From an uncultured bacterium (lineage in GTDB: Bacteria; Gemmatimonadota; Gemmatimonadetes; Longimicrobiales; RSA9), in contig CALKIP010000184.1 of the NCBI GenBank assembly GCA_937995995.1, forward strand, positions 1 to 18,648: a stretch of 18,648 bases of DNA, written 5' to 3'. Below the pieces are notes generated by a model, which was given only the letters and a program-made list of their open reading frames with translations, ran no database searches and was not told the origin of the DNA. The translations under genes were made by a program, and so were the position numbers. Of this stretch, positions 1 through 7,320 are shown piece by piece. Each line of letters starts with the position of its first letter. Position 1 is the first letter of the stretch.

Positions 1-90
1 GTGCTGCTCCCGGCGCGAGTGTCGGGCGCCGAAATCCATCGGTAGATGATACCCCGAACAAACGCCGAAGTTGTGGGCCGGAGGGCGCCG

Positions 91-250
91 GCGGGAGGGC
101 TGCTTTGCAGCGGGAGGGCCGCTTTGCAGCGGGAGTGCTGCCTGCGGCAGCGGCTGCCTGCGGCAGCGGGAGGGCCGCGACGCGGCGGGAGAGCAGCCTG
201 GCGGCAGCGGAGCCGGCTTGGCGGCAGGCGGTGCCGGCTCTCCCGGCGCC
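91..250. repeat. Tandem array of degenerate ~20-bp GC-rich units
   Basis: About eight head-to-tail units begin GCGGGAG or GCGG and contain a short GC..GC palindrome. They start near 91, 110, 129, 150, 166, 185, 207 and 227 and run 16-22 bp. The first two differ at a single base (GCGGGAGGGCTGCTTTGCA and GCGGGAGGGCCGCTTTGCA). The array is bracketed by GGCGCCGG at 84-91 and CCGGCGCC at 243-250. GGGCTGC at 98-104 is complementary to GCAGCCC at 254-260, so the whole array could fold as one long imperfect stem. Frame 3 stays open through it, but the codons look like repeat translation, not protein. Together with the unremarkable bases 1-83 it fills the gene-free stretch before the first gene. Confidence 0.75.
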
Positions 251-317
251 CCAGGCAGCCCAAAAGGAACGGTTGTTGCGCCTTTCCGGGGTGAACCCTT
301 CGGCGGGGAGGCAAGCA

Positions 318-635
318 ATGTCCGACTTTCAGGACCAGACCGGGGCTGGATTCGACGACGCGGGTGGCCCGCCCGAGTTCGACATGCAGGACGGATTGTC
401 GCTGGCGTTGTCGTACCTCGAGGATCCTTCGAACGTGCCGTGTCCCCATTGCGGACCGGGGACGATCGAAGTGGTTGCCTACCTGGATGCGCCGAGCATG
501 GAACGTGGGACGGCCGTGCCGACGAAGCCGGATGGCAATTATACGGTCGTGCTCTACTGTCACAGTTGCGGTCGAGCGGCGGCTCTGGATCTGAGCCGCA
601 GTGAGGACATGGGCGAGGACCGGGATGCGGCGTAG
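318..635 (+). CDS. Small zinc-ribbon protein, function unknown
   Basis: The 105-residue protein carries two CxxC knuckles, CPHC at residues 42-45 and CHSC at 81-84, separated by about 35 residues. This spacing is typical of a four-cysteine zinc ribbon. The N-terminal 40 residues are acidic and the C-terminus (SEDMGEDRD) is acidic too. There is no signal peptide or membrane segment, so a cytoplasmic protein is likely. The ATG at 318 is chosen because GGGGAGG at 304-310 is a strong ribosome-binding site; the frame is open further upstream, but only through the GC-rich repeat array. No enzyme family is recognised. A nucleic-acid- or protein-binding role is possible by analogy with other zinc ribbons, but nothing in the sequence proves it. 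Confidence 0.75.
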   Translation: MSDFQDQTGAGFDDAGGPPEFDMQDGLSLALSYLEDPSNVPCPHCGPGTIEVVAYLDAPSMERGTAVPTKPDGNYTVVLYCHSCGRAAALDLSRSEDMGEDRDAA

Positions 636-771
636 AGCCGTGCATGAACGTGGGTCCGGGTCAGGGGGTGTCCGCTTCCATAGACAATCAGGTGTAACAG
701 CATCGATACGGTCGGCCGCACGGCGGCGGCGCCGGTTGCCCTGAGGCTCGCACGCGCCTTAACTTGGGGGT

Positions 772-855
772 ATGAGGCGGGATGCGATGGCCGGAAGGCA
801 CGGGTTGGACGCTTCGTCGCTGCACGACGGCGGCCGGAAGGAGCAGATCGGGTGA
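772..855 (+). CDS. Possible 27-residue leader peptide before the SirB1-type gene
   Basis: A short ATG-initiated frame (MRRDAMAGRHGLDASSLHDG..) ends with a TGA at 853-855 that overlaps the GTG start of the next gene at 852 in a GTGA arrangement. A run of five G lies just before the ATG. The 10-bp word GGCCGGAAGG occurs inside it (789-798) and again as the downstream gene's ribosome-binding region (832-841). A small hairpin, CGTCG/CGACG with a 5-base loop, lies at 815-829. It could be a translated leader that couples ribosomes into the next gene, or chance. Codon evidence is too short to decide. Confidence 0.2.
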   Translation: MRRDAMAGRHGLDASSLHDGGRKEQIG

Positions 856-1685
856 CTACGCCGGAACTGTCCGCGCGCGGGCGCTTCGCCGCGATGGTGG
901 AGATGCCGGAGCGTGAGCTGGATCTGGCGTCGGCCGCGCTGCTGATTGCGGCGGAGGAGTATCCGCAGCTTTCGCCGGCGCCCTACCTGCGACGTCTGGA
1001 TCTCCTAGCCGAGCGGGTACACGACCGGCTGGGCGATGAAACCGCGCCGCTGATCGTGCTCCATGAGCTGAACCGTGTTCTCTTCGAGGAGGAGCGGTTC
1101 AGGGGCAATGCCGAGGCGTACTACGATCCGCGCAACTCGTTCCTGAACGACGTCCTCGACCGTCGGGTCGGGGTTCCGATCTCGCTCAGCCTGGTCTACC
1201 TCGAGGTTGGTTGGCGGCTGGGGCTGCCGCTGTGCGGGGTGGGCTTCCCGGGCCATTTCCTCGTGCGCTACGAGGGCGAGGTGGTGCGGGTTCTGCTCGA
1301 CCCATTCGATTCCGGGCGGCTCCGATTCGAGGATCAGGCGCAGGAGCTGCTGGACCGCGTCTACGGCGGGCTCGTCCGGCTCCAGCCGGAGTTTCTCGAG
1401 TCGACCGGGAAGAAGGGCGTCCTGGTCCGCCTCCTCAAGAACCTCAAGGCGATCTATCTGAACGCTCGCGATGACAGGAAGGCGCTGGCCGCGATCGAGC
1501 GGATCCTGCTGATCCGTCCGACGGCCGCTGGCGAGCTGCGCGATCGGGGCATGCTCCTGGCCCGGACGGGCCGGGTCGGCGAGGCGATCGCAGACCTTCA
1601 GATGTACTTGAGTTCCGCACCCGAGGCGCCCGACGCGCGTCGCGTGCGCAACATGATCGAGCGGTTGGGACGTGAAGCGAACTGA
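852..1685 (+). CDS. SirB1-family transglutaminase-like/TPR protein
   Basis: The 277-residue protein matches the SirB1 family layout: an N-terminal transglutaminase-like domain followed by tetratricopeptide-like helices. The diagnostic stretch is YYDPRNSFLNDVL (about residues 90-102), then RRVGVPISLSLVYLEVG and GVGFPGHFLVR (about 129-139). Helical repeats with ALAAIERILLIRP and an AIADLQMYL segment follow at 195-258. Members of this family are cytoplasmic and mostly uncharacterised; the catalytic Cys-His-Asp triad of true transglutaminases is not conserved as such. The GTG start at 852 is preceded by GGAAGGAG around 836-843. The stop lies 14 bases inside the start of the ygfZ-like gene, so the two are almost certainly co-transcribed and translationally coupled. 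Confidence 0.88.
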   Translation: MTTPELSARGRFAAMVEMPERELDLASAALLIAAEEYPQLSPAPYLRRLDLLAERVHDRLGDETAPLIVLHELNRVLFEEERFRGNAEAYYDPRNSFLNDVLDRRVGVPISLSLVYLEVGWRLGLPLCGVGFPGHFLVRYEGEVVRVLLDPFDSGRLRFEDQAQELLDRVYGGLVRLQPEFLESTGKKGVLVRLLKNLKAIYLNARDDRKALAAIERILLIRPTAAGELRDRGMLLARTGRVGEAIADLQMYLSSAPEAPDARRVRNMIERLGREAN

Positions 1686-2760
1686 GCTCCCTCTACGGGG
1701 CATACATGAAGAGCTGGGTGCCCGTTTCGGCGAGGTGTCCGGGCAGATGCTGCCGCGCAACTACGGTGATCCGGCGGCGGAGTACGAAGTCGTCCGGCAC
1801 GGCGCGGGGATCGCAGACCGTGGCGACTGTGTGCCGGTGCGCGTCTACGGCCGGGACCCGGTCAAGATGGTGCAGGGTCTGATCACGAACGACATCGAAG
1901 GCGCACCCGAGGGCCAGGGCGTGTACGCGGCGGTCCTCACGGCCAAGGGTCGGATGGTCGCCGATGTGCGCATCTTCCGCTGGCCCGAGGGCGAGCTGCT
2001 CATGGACGTCGATGCCGCCGCACTCGACGGGCTGCTCGAGCATCTGCGCAAGTTCGTGCCGCCGCTCTTCGCCCGTTTCGAAGAGATGTCCGATCGCCTG
2101 CACGTACTGGGCGTCTACGGCCCCGAGGCTCGCGACGTCGTCTCCCGTGCACTGGGCGCGGAGATCCCGGCCGACCTGGCCGAGGAAGGTTTCGTGGTGC
2201 ACGGCTTCGAGGGCGGCGATGTGCTCGTCGCGCAAACGGAGGCGGTGGGTGAGGACGGCTACGACCTCTTTGCGCCGATCGATCGGCTCGAGGCGCTCTG
2301 GCGAGCCCTCGGAGAGGCCGGCGGCCGGCCCGTCGGCCTCGCCACGCTCGACGTGCTGCGCATCGAGGCCGGCCGGCCACGCTGGGGCGCGGAGCTGACG
2401 GAGAAGACGATCCCGCTCGAGGCCGGATTGCGCGAGCGGGCGATCAGCACGACGAAGGGCTGCTACACGGGGCAGGAAGTGATCGTGCGCATCCTGCACC
2501 GTGGGCACGTGAACTGGCATTTGCGCGGCATCGCCCTGGGCGATGCGCCCGCGCCGCCGCCCGAGACGTCGCTCTTCCGTCCGGGTGAGACGAAGGTCGT
2601 GGGCCGCATCACCAGCTCGTGCACCTCTCCCCTGCACGGACAGACGATCGCACTGGGCTACGTCCGTCGTGAGATCGATCCGCCCGCTACCCTGCGGCTG
2701 GGCGACGGCGACGGACCAGAGGCCGAGATCTTCGAGCTGCCCATCCCGATCGGCGAGTGA
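1672..2760 (+). CDS. ygfZ: YgfZ/GcvT-family folate-binding protein
   Basis: The 362-residue protein contains the YgfZ signature KGCYTGQE at residues 262-269, followed by RILHRGHVNWHLRG. Its body shows the GcvT-like fold expected of tetrahydrofolate-binding proteins (GLITNDIEG near 69-77, KGRMVADVRIFR near 92-103). In characterised bacteria YgfZ supports iron-sulfur cluster assembly or repair and the tRNA-thiolation enzyme MiaB in a folate-dependent way; the conserved cysteine of the signature is required there. The length fits the family. The GTG at 1672 overlaps the upstream SirB1-type gene by 14 bases. A glycine-cleavage T protein is a less likely alternative, because the KGCYTGQE motif is specific to YgfZ and no other gcv gene is nearby. 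Confidence 0.92.
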   Translation: MKRTELPLRGIHEELGARFGEVSGQMLPRNYGDPAAEYEVVRHGAGIADRGDCVPVRVYGRDPVKMVQGLITNDIEGAPEGQGVYAAVLTAKGRMVADVRIFRWPEGELLMDVDAAALDGLLEHLRKFVPPLFARFEEMSDRLHVLGVYGPEARDVVSRALGAEIPADLAEEGFVVHGFEGGDVLVAQTEAVGEDGYDLFAPIDRLEALWRALGEAGGRPVGLATLDVLRIEAGRPRWGAELTEKTIPLEAGLRERAISTTKGCYTGQEVIVRILHRGHVNWHLRGIALGDAPAPPPETSLFRPGETKVVGRITSSCTSPLHGQTIALGYVRREIDPPATLRLGDGDGPEAEIFELPIPIGE

Positions 2761-2789
2761 TCCACGGGTCGGCTCGGTGTGGAACCTGC

Positions 2790-2817
2790 GGTGGTCGGCG
2801 CGCGAGCGCACCACACC
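2790..2817 (+). terminator. Intercistronic hairpin after ygfZ
   Basis: GGTGGT (2790-2795), two unpaired bases, then GCGC with a GCGA loop and GCGC, then ACCAC, one bulged A and CC form a hairpin of about ten base pairs. It sits between the ygfZ stop at 2760 and the AAGGAGG ribosome-binding site at 2821. There is no T-rich tract. It may attenuate read-through or stabilise the processed upstream message. Confidence 0.35.
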
Positions 2818-2833
2818 ACCAAGGAGGATGTCC

Positions 2834-3394
2834 ATGCCGACTCGTCGGTCGCCACACCCGCAGGAGCGTTTTGCCTGGCAGTATCGCCGGGCGGAGCGGA
2901 TCCACGACCTCGAGCCCGTAGGCCGTTACGAGCGGGCGGGCTTCGGCTCGCCGAGCGGGTTTCGCGGAGCTTACGCGGAGCGTCCCGCGTACCGCGCACG
3001 ACGCGGTGACCTCTACCCGCCCGAACCCGAGGGTAGTGGTTGGCCGCACACGCTGCATCATATGCCGCGGCGGATGGAGGAGCGGCATCGCAGGGCGCTC
3101 TTCGATCGCGAACTCGCCCGCGCCGTCGACCAGGAGCTGTACGAGGCGATCCACCCCTCGCAGGCCGACCGTATCTCGGTCTATGCCGACGATGCCGTCA
3201 TCACCCTGGCCGGCGTGGTCGACCGACCGGGCACCGCATACGCCGCGGTCGACGCGGCGCGCAGGGTGCCGGGCGTGCGTGAGGTGCACGACGCGCTGCG
3301 CTACGTGCATGCCGGCGCGTTGCGCCACGGGCGGCGGGGCAGGCGGTCCCGCGCCGAGTGGTCGGGAGCGGCGCGCCACGGCCGCGGCTACTGA
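2834..3394 (+). CDS. BON-domain protein with basic, signal-less N-terminus
   Basis: The 186-residue protein has a BON domain at about residues 92-157: an amphipathic helix (ELARAVDQELYEAI), a strand pair around RISVYADDAVITLAGVV, a second helix and VPGVREVHDALRY, the usual GV..V.d.l ending. BON domains generally bind phospholipid or other envelope surfaces. The first 90 residues are rich in Arg, His, Tyr and Pro, and the last 25 are strongly basic with Gly. No signal peptide, lipobox or membrane helix is present, which is unusual because most BON proteins are exported. The ATG at 2834 has a good AAGGAGG at 2821-2827; an in-frame ATG at 2828 abuts that site too closely. The next gene follows after 17 bases. 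Confidence 0.82.
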   Translation: MPTRRSPHPQERFAWQYRRAERIHDLEPVGRYERAGFGSPSGFRGAYAERPAYRARRGDLYPPEPEGSGWPHTLHHMPRRMEERHRRALFDRELARAVDQELYEAIHPSQADRISVYADDAVITLAGVVDRPGTAYAAVDAARRVPGVREVHDALRYVHAGALRHGRRGRRSRAEWSGAARHGRGY

Positions 3395-3411
3395 GACGCG
3401 AGGAGCAGTGC

Positions 3412-3696
3412 ATGACCCGAGCATCCGAGCGCGAGGCGCGGCGCGCGCTGATGCGACTGCGGCGGGCGGTCGAGAAGTCCGCCCGTGAGTTGGAGAGCGT
3501 CGAGGGCACGCTGCGCACCGTCGAGGGCGGCGATTTCCCGGCCGACGTGTTCGAACAGGCCGCGCACCACCTGCTGGCGGTCGCGGAATTCATCGACGAG
3601 CAGGACGAACGATTGCAGGAGAAGATCCTGCAGGCCGGCGGCCTCGATCCGGAACGGCTCCGGCGCGCCGCCGCCGATGAGGAGGATGAAGCATGA
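3412..3696 (+). CDS. Small charged helical protein, function unknown
   Basis: The 94-residue protein is almost entirely predicted helix, rich in Arg, Glu and Ala, with heptad-like spacing in LMRLRRAVEKSARELESVEG and in HHLLAVAEFIDEQDERLQEK. A helical hairpin or coiled-coil dimer is likely. There is no signal peptide or transmembrane segment. AGGAG at 3401-3405 precedes the ATG. The stop codon overlaps the start of the next gene in an ATGA arrangement, which points to translational coupling with the cyclotransferase-like gene. No family is recognised. Similarity to the exonuclease VII small subunit was considered, but it rests only on shared helical character. Confidence 0.75.
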   Translation: MTRASEREARRALMRLRRAVEKSARELESVEGTLRTVEGGDFPADVFEQAAHHLLAVAEFIDEQDERLQEKILQAGGLDPERLRRAAADEEDEA

Positions 3697-4076
3697 GGCA
3701 GGGCGACGAGGCCCGGGACGGAACCACCTACTTCCATCTCTTCACCTACGGTACTCTCCGCAGCGGCCGCGGCGCCGCCGCGCTCCTCGAGGGGTGTGAG
3801 CCCGTCGCCGCCGCGGCGGTCACCGGTACGCTCTTCGACATCGATGGCGAGTACCCGGCGCTGGTCCTGGCCGGGACGGGTCGCGTCGACGGCGAGATAT
3901 GGCGCTGCCCCGCGGCAACGCTGCCGCGACTCGACGAGTACGAGGGTGTGGCGGAAGGGCTCTTCCGCCGCGTCGGCGTGCGCGTCGACGAATGGGCGTG
4001 CTGGACCTACGTGGCCGGGCCGAAGCTGGCGCCACGCCTGAACCCGAACCGACGCATTCCGGAGGGCCGCTGGTGA
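3693..4076 (+). CDS. Gamma-glutamylcyclotransferase (AIG2-like) family protein
   Basis: The 127-residue protein shows the AIG2/gamma-glutamylcyclotransferase fold signature: FTYGTLRSG at residues 17-25, which forms the substrate-binding loop, and LDEYEG at 80-85, where Glu84 lines up with the catalytic general acid/base of the family. Enzymes of this fold release 5-oxoproline from gamma-glutamyl amides or epsilon-(gamma-glutamyl)-lysine; the substrate here cannot be deduced. It is probably cytoplasmic, since it has no signal peptide. It begins inside the stop of the preceding small gene (ATGA) and ends in the GTGA start of the amidohydrolase. A functional link to hydrolysis of modified amino acids or peptides is therefore plausible but inferred from gene order only. 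Confidence 0.85.
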   Translation: MRQGDEARDGTTYFHLFTYGTLRSGRGAAALLEGCEPVAAAAVTGTLFDIDGEYPALVLAGTGRVDGEIWRCPAATLPRLDEYEGVAEGLFRRVGVRVDEWACWTYVAGPKLAPRLNPNRRIPEGRW

Positions 4077-5761
4077 GACGACGGACGTTCATTCGGGCCG
4101 CGGGGCTCGCGGCCGGTGGTGCGGCGCTCGCACCCGGCTCGCTCTGGAGCGCGCTCACGGAGCGCTCCGCCGACGTGGTGTTGCGCGGCGCCGTCGTCTT
4201 CGACGGCACCGGGGCGCCGCCGATCGAGGCCGACGTCGCCCTGGCCGGCGACCGCATCGTGGCGATCGGTCGCGGTCTCTCGGCCTCGGGCGCCGAAGTC
4301 GTGGACCTCCGCGGCCTGGCGCTCGCCCCCGGCTTCATCGACCCCCACGCCCACGGCGAGATGGGGCTGCTCATCAACCCGAACGCCGAGAGCAAGATCC
4401 GTCAGGGCGTGACGACCCAGATCCTGGGCCAGGACGGCGGCTCTGTCGGGATCTGGGGCGACGAGGCGTACGCGCGCATGCGCGAGCGCTACCGTGAGAG
4501 GCACGGCATCGACATCGATTTCCGTGATCTGCCCGGCTACTTCCGGCGCATGGAGCGTACGCCCGCATCGGTGAACGTGGCGAGCACGATCGGCGCGGGC
4601 ACGGTGCGAGGCCACGTGGTCGGCAACGTCGACCGTCCCGCCACGCCCGAGGAGCTGGAGCGCATGGTCGCGCTCGTGGAGGAGGCGCTGCGTGCGGGCG
4701 CGTGTGGGCTCTCGAGCGGGCTTGAGTACACGCCGGGCGCTTTCGCAGATCTGGACGAACTGGTCGCGCTCTCCGCTCCGCTCCGTGCGTGGGGGTTGCC
4801 TTACTCGAGCCACATGAGGAACGAGGACGACCAGTTGATCGCCGCGATCGAGGAGGCGCTCAACGTCGGTCAGCGTGCGGGCGTGCCGGTCCACATCTCT
4901 CACCTCAAGGCGCAGGGCGAGCGCAACTGGTGGAAGGCGGAGCCGGTGCTGAAGATGCTCGAGGCGGCGCACGAGGGCGGACTCGACCTCACCTACGACC
5001 GCTACCCGTACGTGGCGTACAGCACGGGGTTGGGCTCGCTCTACCCGGTCTGGGCGCGCGAGGGTGGGACGGATGCCTTCCTCGGCCGGCTGCGTGACCC
5101 GGAGGTCGCGCCACGCATCGAGCAGGCGGTGCGCGACAAGGTGGCCAAACTGGGGAGCTGGGACGCCGTCCAGATCACGTCGACCGGCTCGGACTCGCTC
5201 GCCTGGGTCCGGGGCCGGCGCCTGGGCGAGCTCGCGGCGGAGCGCGGCGAGGAGCCGTACGCGCTGTTGGAGCGGATCATCGTCGAGGACCGGAACGGCG
5301 CCGGGATGGTCGGCTTCGGGATGAGCGAGGAGAACACCGAGCGGATCCTGGCGCACCCACTCGGAATGGTCTGCTCGGATGGCTCCGCGCTCGCGACGAC
5401 GGGTCCACTCTCCGAGGGCACTCCGCATCCGCGCTCGTACGGCAGCTTCCCGCGCGTGCTAGGCCACTACGCACGCGACCGGAAGACGTTCCCGCTGGAG
5501 ACCGCGATCCACAAGATGAGCGGGATGGTGGCCGATCGCTTCCGGCTCGAGGGCCGCGGCCGGATCGTGGAGGGCGCGTTCGCGGACCTCGTCGCCTTCG
5601 ACCCGGACCGCGTGCGCGACACCGCCACGTTCGAGGCGCCGCACAGCTATCCGGAAGGCATTCCGCACGTGTGGGTGAACGGCGTGGCCGTGATCCGCGA
5701 CGGCGAGCACACCGGAGCGCACCCGGGGCGCGTCGTGCGGCCGGCGGCGCCCGCGCTGTAA
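4073..5761 (+). CDS. Tat-exported N-acyl-D-amino-acid deacylase-like amidohydrolase
   Basis: The 562-residue protein starts at the GTG overlapping the previous stop, giving a twin-arginine signal (RRRTFIRAAGLAAGG) and hence export of a folded metalloenzyme. Amidohydrolase motifs follow in order: GFIDPHAHGE with the HxH metal ligands His92/His94, SSGLEYTPG at 214-222, SSHMRNED at 245-252 with His247, HISHLKAQG at 274-282 and CSDGSA at 434-439 with Asp436. This order matches the D-aminoacylase/dihydroorotase-like branch that removes acyl groups from N-acyl-D-amino acids. The position of the bridging cysteine of classical D-aminoacylase (motif GNCG) reads GQDG at 119-122, so metal bridging or specificity may differ. 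Longer starts upstream lie inside the cyclotransferase gene and would lose the Tat signal. Confidence 0.88.
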   Translation: MRRRTFIRAAGLAAGGAALAPGSLWSALTERSADVVLRGAVVFDGTGAPPIEADVALAGDRIVAIGRGLSASGAEVVDLRGLALAPGFIDPHAHGEMGLLINPNAESKIRQGVTTQILGQDGGSVGIWGDEAYARMRERYRERHGIDIDFRDLPGYFRRMERTPASVNVASTIGAGTVRGHVVGNVDRPATPEELERMVALVEEALRAGACGLSSGLEYTPGAFADLDELVALSAPLRAWGLPYSSHMRNEDDQLIAAIEEALNVGQRAGVPVHISHLKAQGERNWWKAEPVLKMLEAAHEGGLDLTYDRYPYVAYSTGLGSLYPVWAREGGTDAFLGRLRDPEVAPRIEQAVRDKVAKLGSWDAVQITSTGSDSLAWVRGRRLGELAAERGEEPYALLERIIVEDRNGAGMVGFGMSEENTERILAHPLGMVCSDGSALATTGPLSEGTPHPRSYGSFPRVLGHYARDRKTFPLETAIHKMSGMVADRFRLEGRGRIVEGAFADLVAFDPDRVRDTATFEAPHSYPEGIPHVWVNGVAVIRDGEHTGAHPGRVVRPAAPAL

Positions 5762-5800
5762 CCTCCGAACGATCCACGTTCCCGACCCCTGGAGGCCACG

Positions 5801-6268
5801 ATGGAGTGGAGCTGGAAGACGAAGACGCGGGCCGTCCTCACGATCGCGCTCGCGGCCGCCCTCGGCGCCTGTGGCAGCGACGACGACGGTGGCACCGGCG
5901 TCGACCCGAGTGCGGACGGCACCTACGTGCTGGAGGAAGCGAACGGTGAGGCGCTGCCGGTGACGGCGCTCGAGTGGGAGGACCAGAGTGGCACGTGGGA
6001 AGGGCGCATCCTTTCCGGCGGGCTCGTGCTGAGCAATGGGCGCTACGAGGCGGAATTCGTGGTCGCCATCCTCCTCAAGGGCACCGATTCGAGTACGGAG
6101 TTTTCCTTCGAGGACCAGGGCACGTATCAGGTCGCCGGCAATCGCATCACCTTCCAGCCGTCAAGCACGGGGCTCGAGCCGTTCGATGGAACGCTCAGTG
6201 GCGATGTGCTGACCGTATCGCAGCCGATCGAGGACTACGGCACCTTCACGGGCGTCTTTCGCCGGTAG
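5801..6268 (+). CDS. Small predicted lipoprotein, lipocalin-like
   Basis: The 155-residue protein has a basic start, a hydrophobic stretch and the lipobox LGAC with Cys24, followed by a Ser/Asp-rich linker (GSDDDGG). It should therefore be lipid-anchored; the aspartates occur from +3 on, and outer-versus-inner-membrane sorting cannot be called. The mature part alternates short strands and turns (GTYVLEEANGEALPVT, GRYEAEFVVAILLKG, GTYQVAGNRITFQP, GTFTGVFRR), consistent with a small lipocalin-like or other beta-barrel fold. GGAGG at 5791-5795 precedes the ATG. It lies between the amidohydrolase and the ABC exporter genes, 39 bases after the former. No specific family is recognised. Confidence 0.8.
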   Translation: MEWSWKTKTRAVLTIALAAALGACGSDDDGGTGVDPSADGTYVLEEANGEALPVTALEWEDQSGTWEGRILSGGLVLSNGRYEAEFVVAILLKGTDSSTEFSFEDQGTYQVAGNRITFQPSSTGLEPFDGTLSGDVLTVSQPIEDYGTFTGVFRR

Positions 6269-6348
6269 TGCGGCTCCCCCGCGCATCCTCAACGGATGAT
6301 CCAAAGACGGGCCCACGGCCCATGTCCTACCCCTTCCAGGCGAGGATC

Positions 6349-7320
6349 ATGACCAACAAGGGAAACCTGGGTGCACCCGTCATCGAGCTACGCGGCGTCG
6401 AGAAGCGCTTCGACGACGTGACGGCCGTGGCCGGGCTCGACCTGGCGGTGCCACGGGGCGCCACGTACGGCGTGCTCGGGCCGAATGGCGCGGGGAAGAC
6501 GACGGCGATCCGCATGCTGCTTCGGATCCTGTCGCCTGACGCCGGCCAGATCCTGCTCTACGGCGAGCCCGTCCGGCAGGAGACGCTGGACCGTGTCGGA
6601 TACCTGCCGGAGGAGCGTGGGCTCTATCGCCGCATGCGTGTCGGCCGACTGCTCACCTTCCTGGCCGAGATCAAGGGGATCACACCGTCGCAATCGGCGC
6701 CGCGGATTCGCGAGTGGCTCGAGCGGCTCGACCTGGCCGACCGCATCGATGCACGGCTGCAGGAGCTTTCCAAGGGCAACCAGCAGAAGATCCAGTTCAT
6801 CGCGGCCGTGCTGCACGAGCCGGACATCGTGATCCTGGACGAGCCGTTCAGCGGGCTCGACGTGATCAACCAGCAGGTGCTCAAGGACATCGTGCTCGAC
6901 CTGAAGCGGCAAGGCCGGACGATCATCTTCTGCACGCACATGATCGAGCAGGCCGAGCGCATCTGCGATCACGTCTGCATCCTGGCACGTGGCCGCAAGG
7001 TGGTCGATGGGCCGGTCGCGGAGGTGAAGCGGAGGCACGGCGGCAGATACGTCGCCGTCGGCCTGGAGCAGTGGAGCCCCGAGGCGGTCTCCACGCTACG
7101 CGTCTCGCCGCTGGTGGCACAGGTGCGCGAGGAGGGGCACACGGCCGAGGTACGGCTGCGTCCGTCGGCCGACGCGCAGGATCTGCTTCGCTACATCGTC
7201 GAAGCAGGGCTTCGCGTCCGTCGTTTCGAATCGGTCGAGCCGTCGCTCGAGCAGATCTTCCTCGAGCGCGTGGGCGGCCGCGAGGCCGCGGGAATGCCGG
7301 AGGAGGTGGTCCATGTCTAG
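6349..7320 (+). CDS. ABC transporter ATPase, NatA-like
   Basis: The 323-residue protein has a complete ABC ATPase set: Walker A GPNGAGKTT at residues 44-52, Q-loop region YLPEERGLY at 85-93, signature LSKGNQQK at 140-147, Walker B VILDEPFSGLD at 161-171 and switch histidine His197. About 100 residues of C-terminal extension follow, of the type found in ABC-2 exporter ATPases. The LSKGNQQK variant of LSGGQ is typical of NatA-like proteins. With the next gene it should form an exporter; NatAB of Bacillus exports sodium, but the substrate here is unknown. The ATG at 6349 is preferred over the in-frame ATG at 6322, which follows a GGGCC/GGCCC hairpin (6309-6321) and lacks a ribosome-binding site. 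It overlaps the permease gene by 8 bases. Confidence 0.92.
   Translation: MTNKGNLGAPVIELRGVEKRFDDVTAVAGLDLAVPRGATYGVLGPNGAGKTTAIRMLLRILSPDAGQILLYGEPVRQETLDRVGYLPEERGLYRRMRVGRLLTFLAEIKGITPSQSAPRIREWLERLDLADRIDARLQELSKGNQQKIQFIAAVLHEPDIVILDEPFSGLDVINQQVLKDIVLDLKRQGRTIIFCTHMIEQAERICDHVCILARGRKVVDGPVAEVKRRHGGRYVAVGLEQWSPEAVSTLRVSPLVAQVREEGHTAEVRLRPSADAQDLLRYIVEAGLRVRRFESVEPSLEQIFLERVGGREAAGMPEEVVHV

Noticed and set aside
1..45. Open frame ending in TAG at 43-45, possibly the tail of an upstream gene
   Set aside because: Only 14 codons are visible, and short open runs are common at this GC content; there is no motif to judge it by.
91..250. CRISPR array
   Set aside because: The units are contiguous, degenerate and of variable length, with no unique spacers and no cas genes nearby.
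105..317. N-terminal extension of the zinc-ribbon protein through the repeat array
   Set aside because: The frame is open, but the encoded residues simply translate the GC-rich repeat, and a strong ribosome-binding site precedes the ATG at 318.
681..710. Promoter-like TAGACA with GATACG 18 bases downstream
   Set aside because: The -10 match is only three of six bases; such hits are expected by chance and the sigma-factor consensus of this organism is unknown.
4007..5428. 473-codon reverse open frame opposite the amidohydrolase
   Set aside because: It is a shadow of the motif-bearing amidohydrolase in the complementary strand, with Arg/His-rich composition and no motifs.
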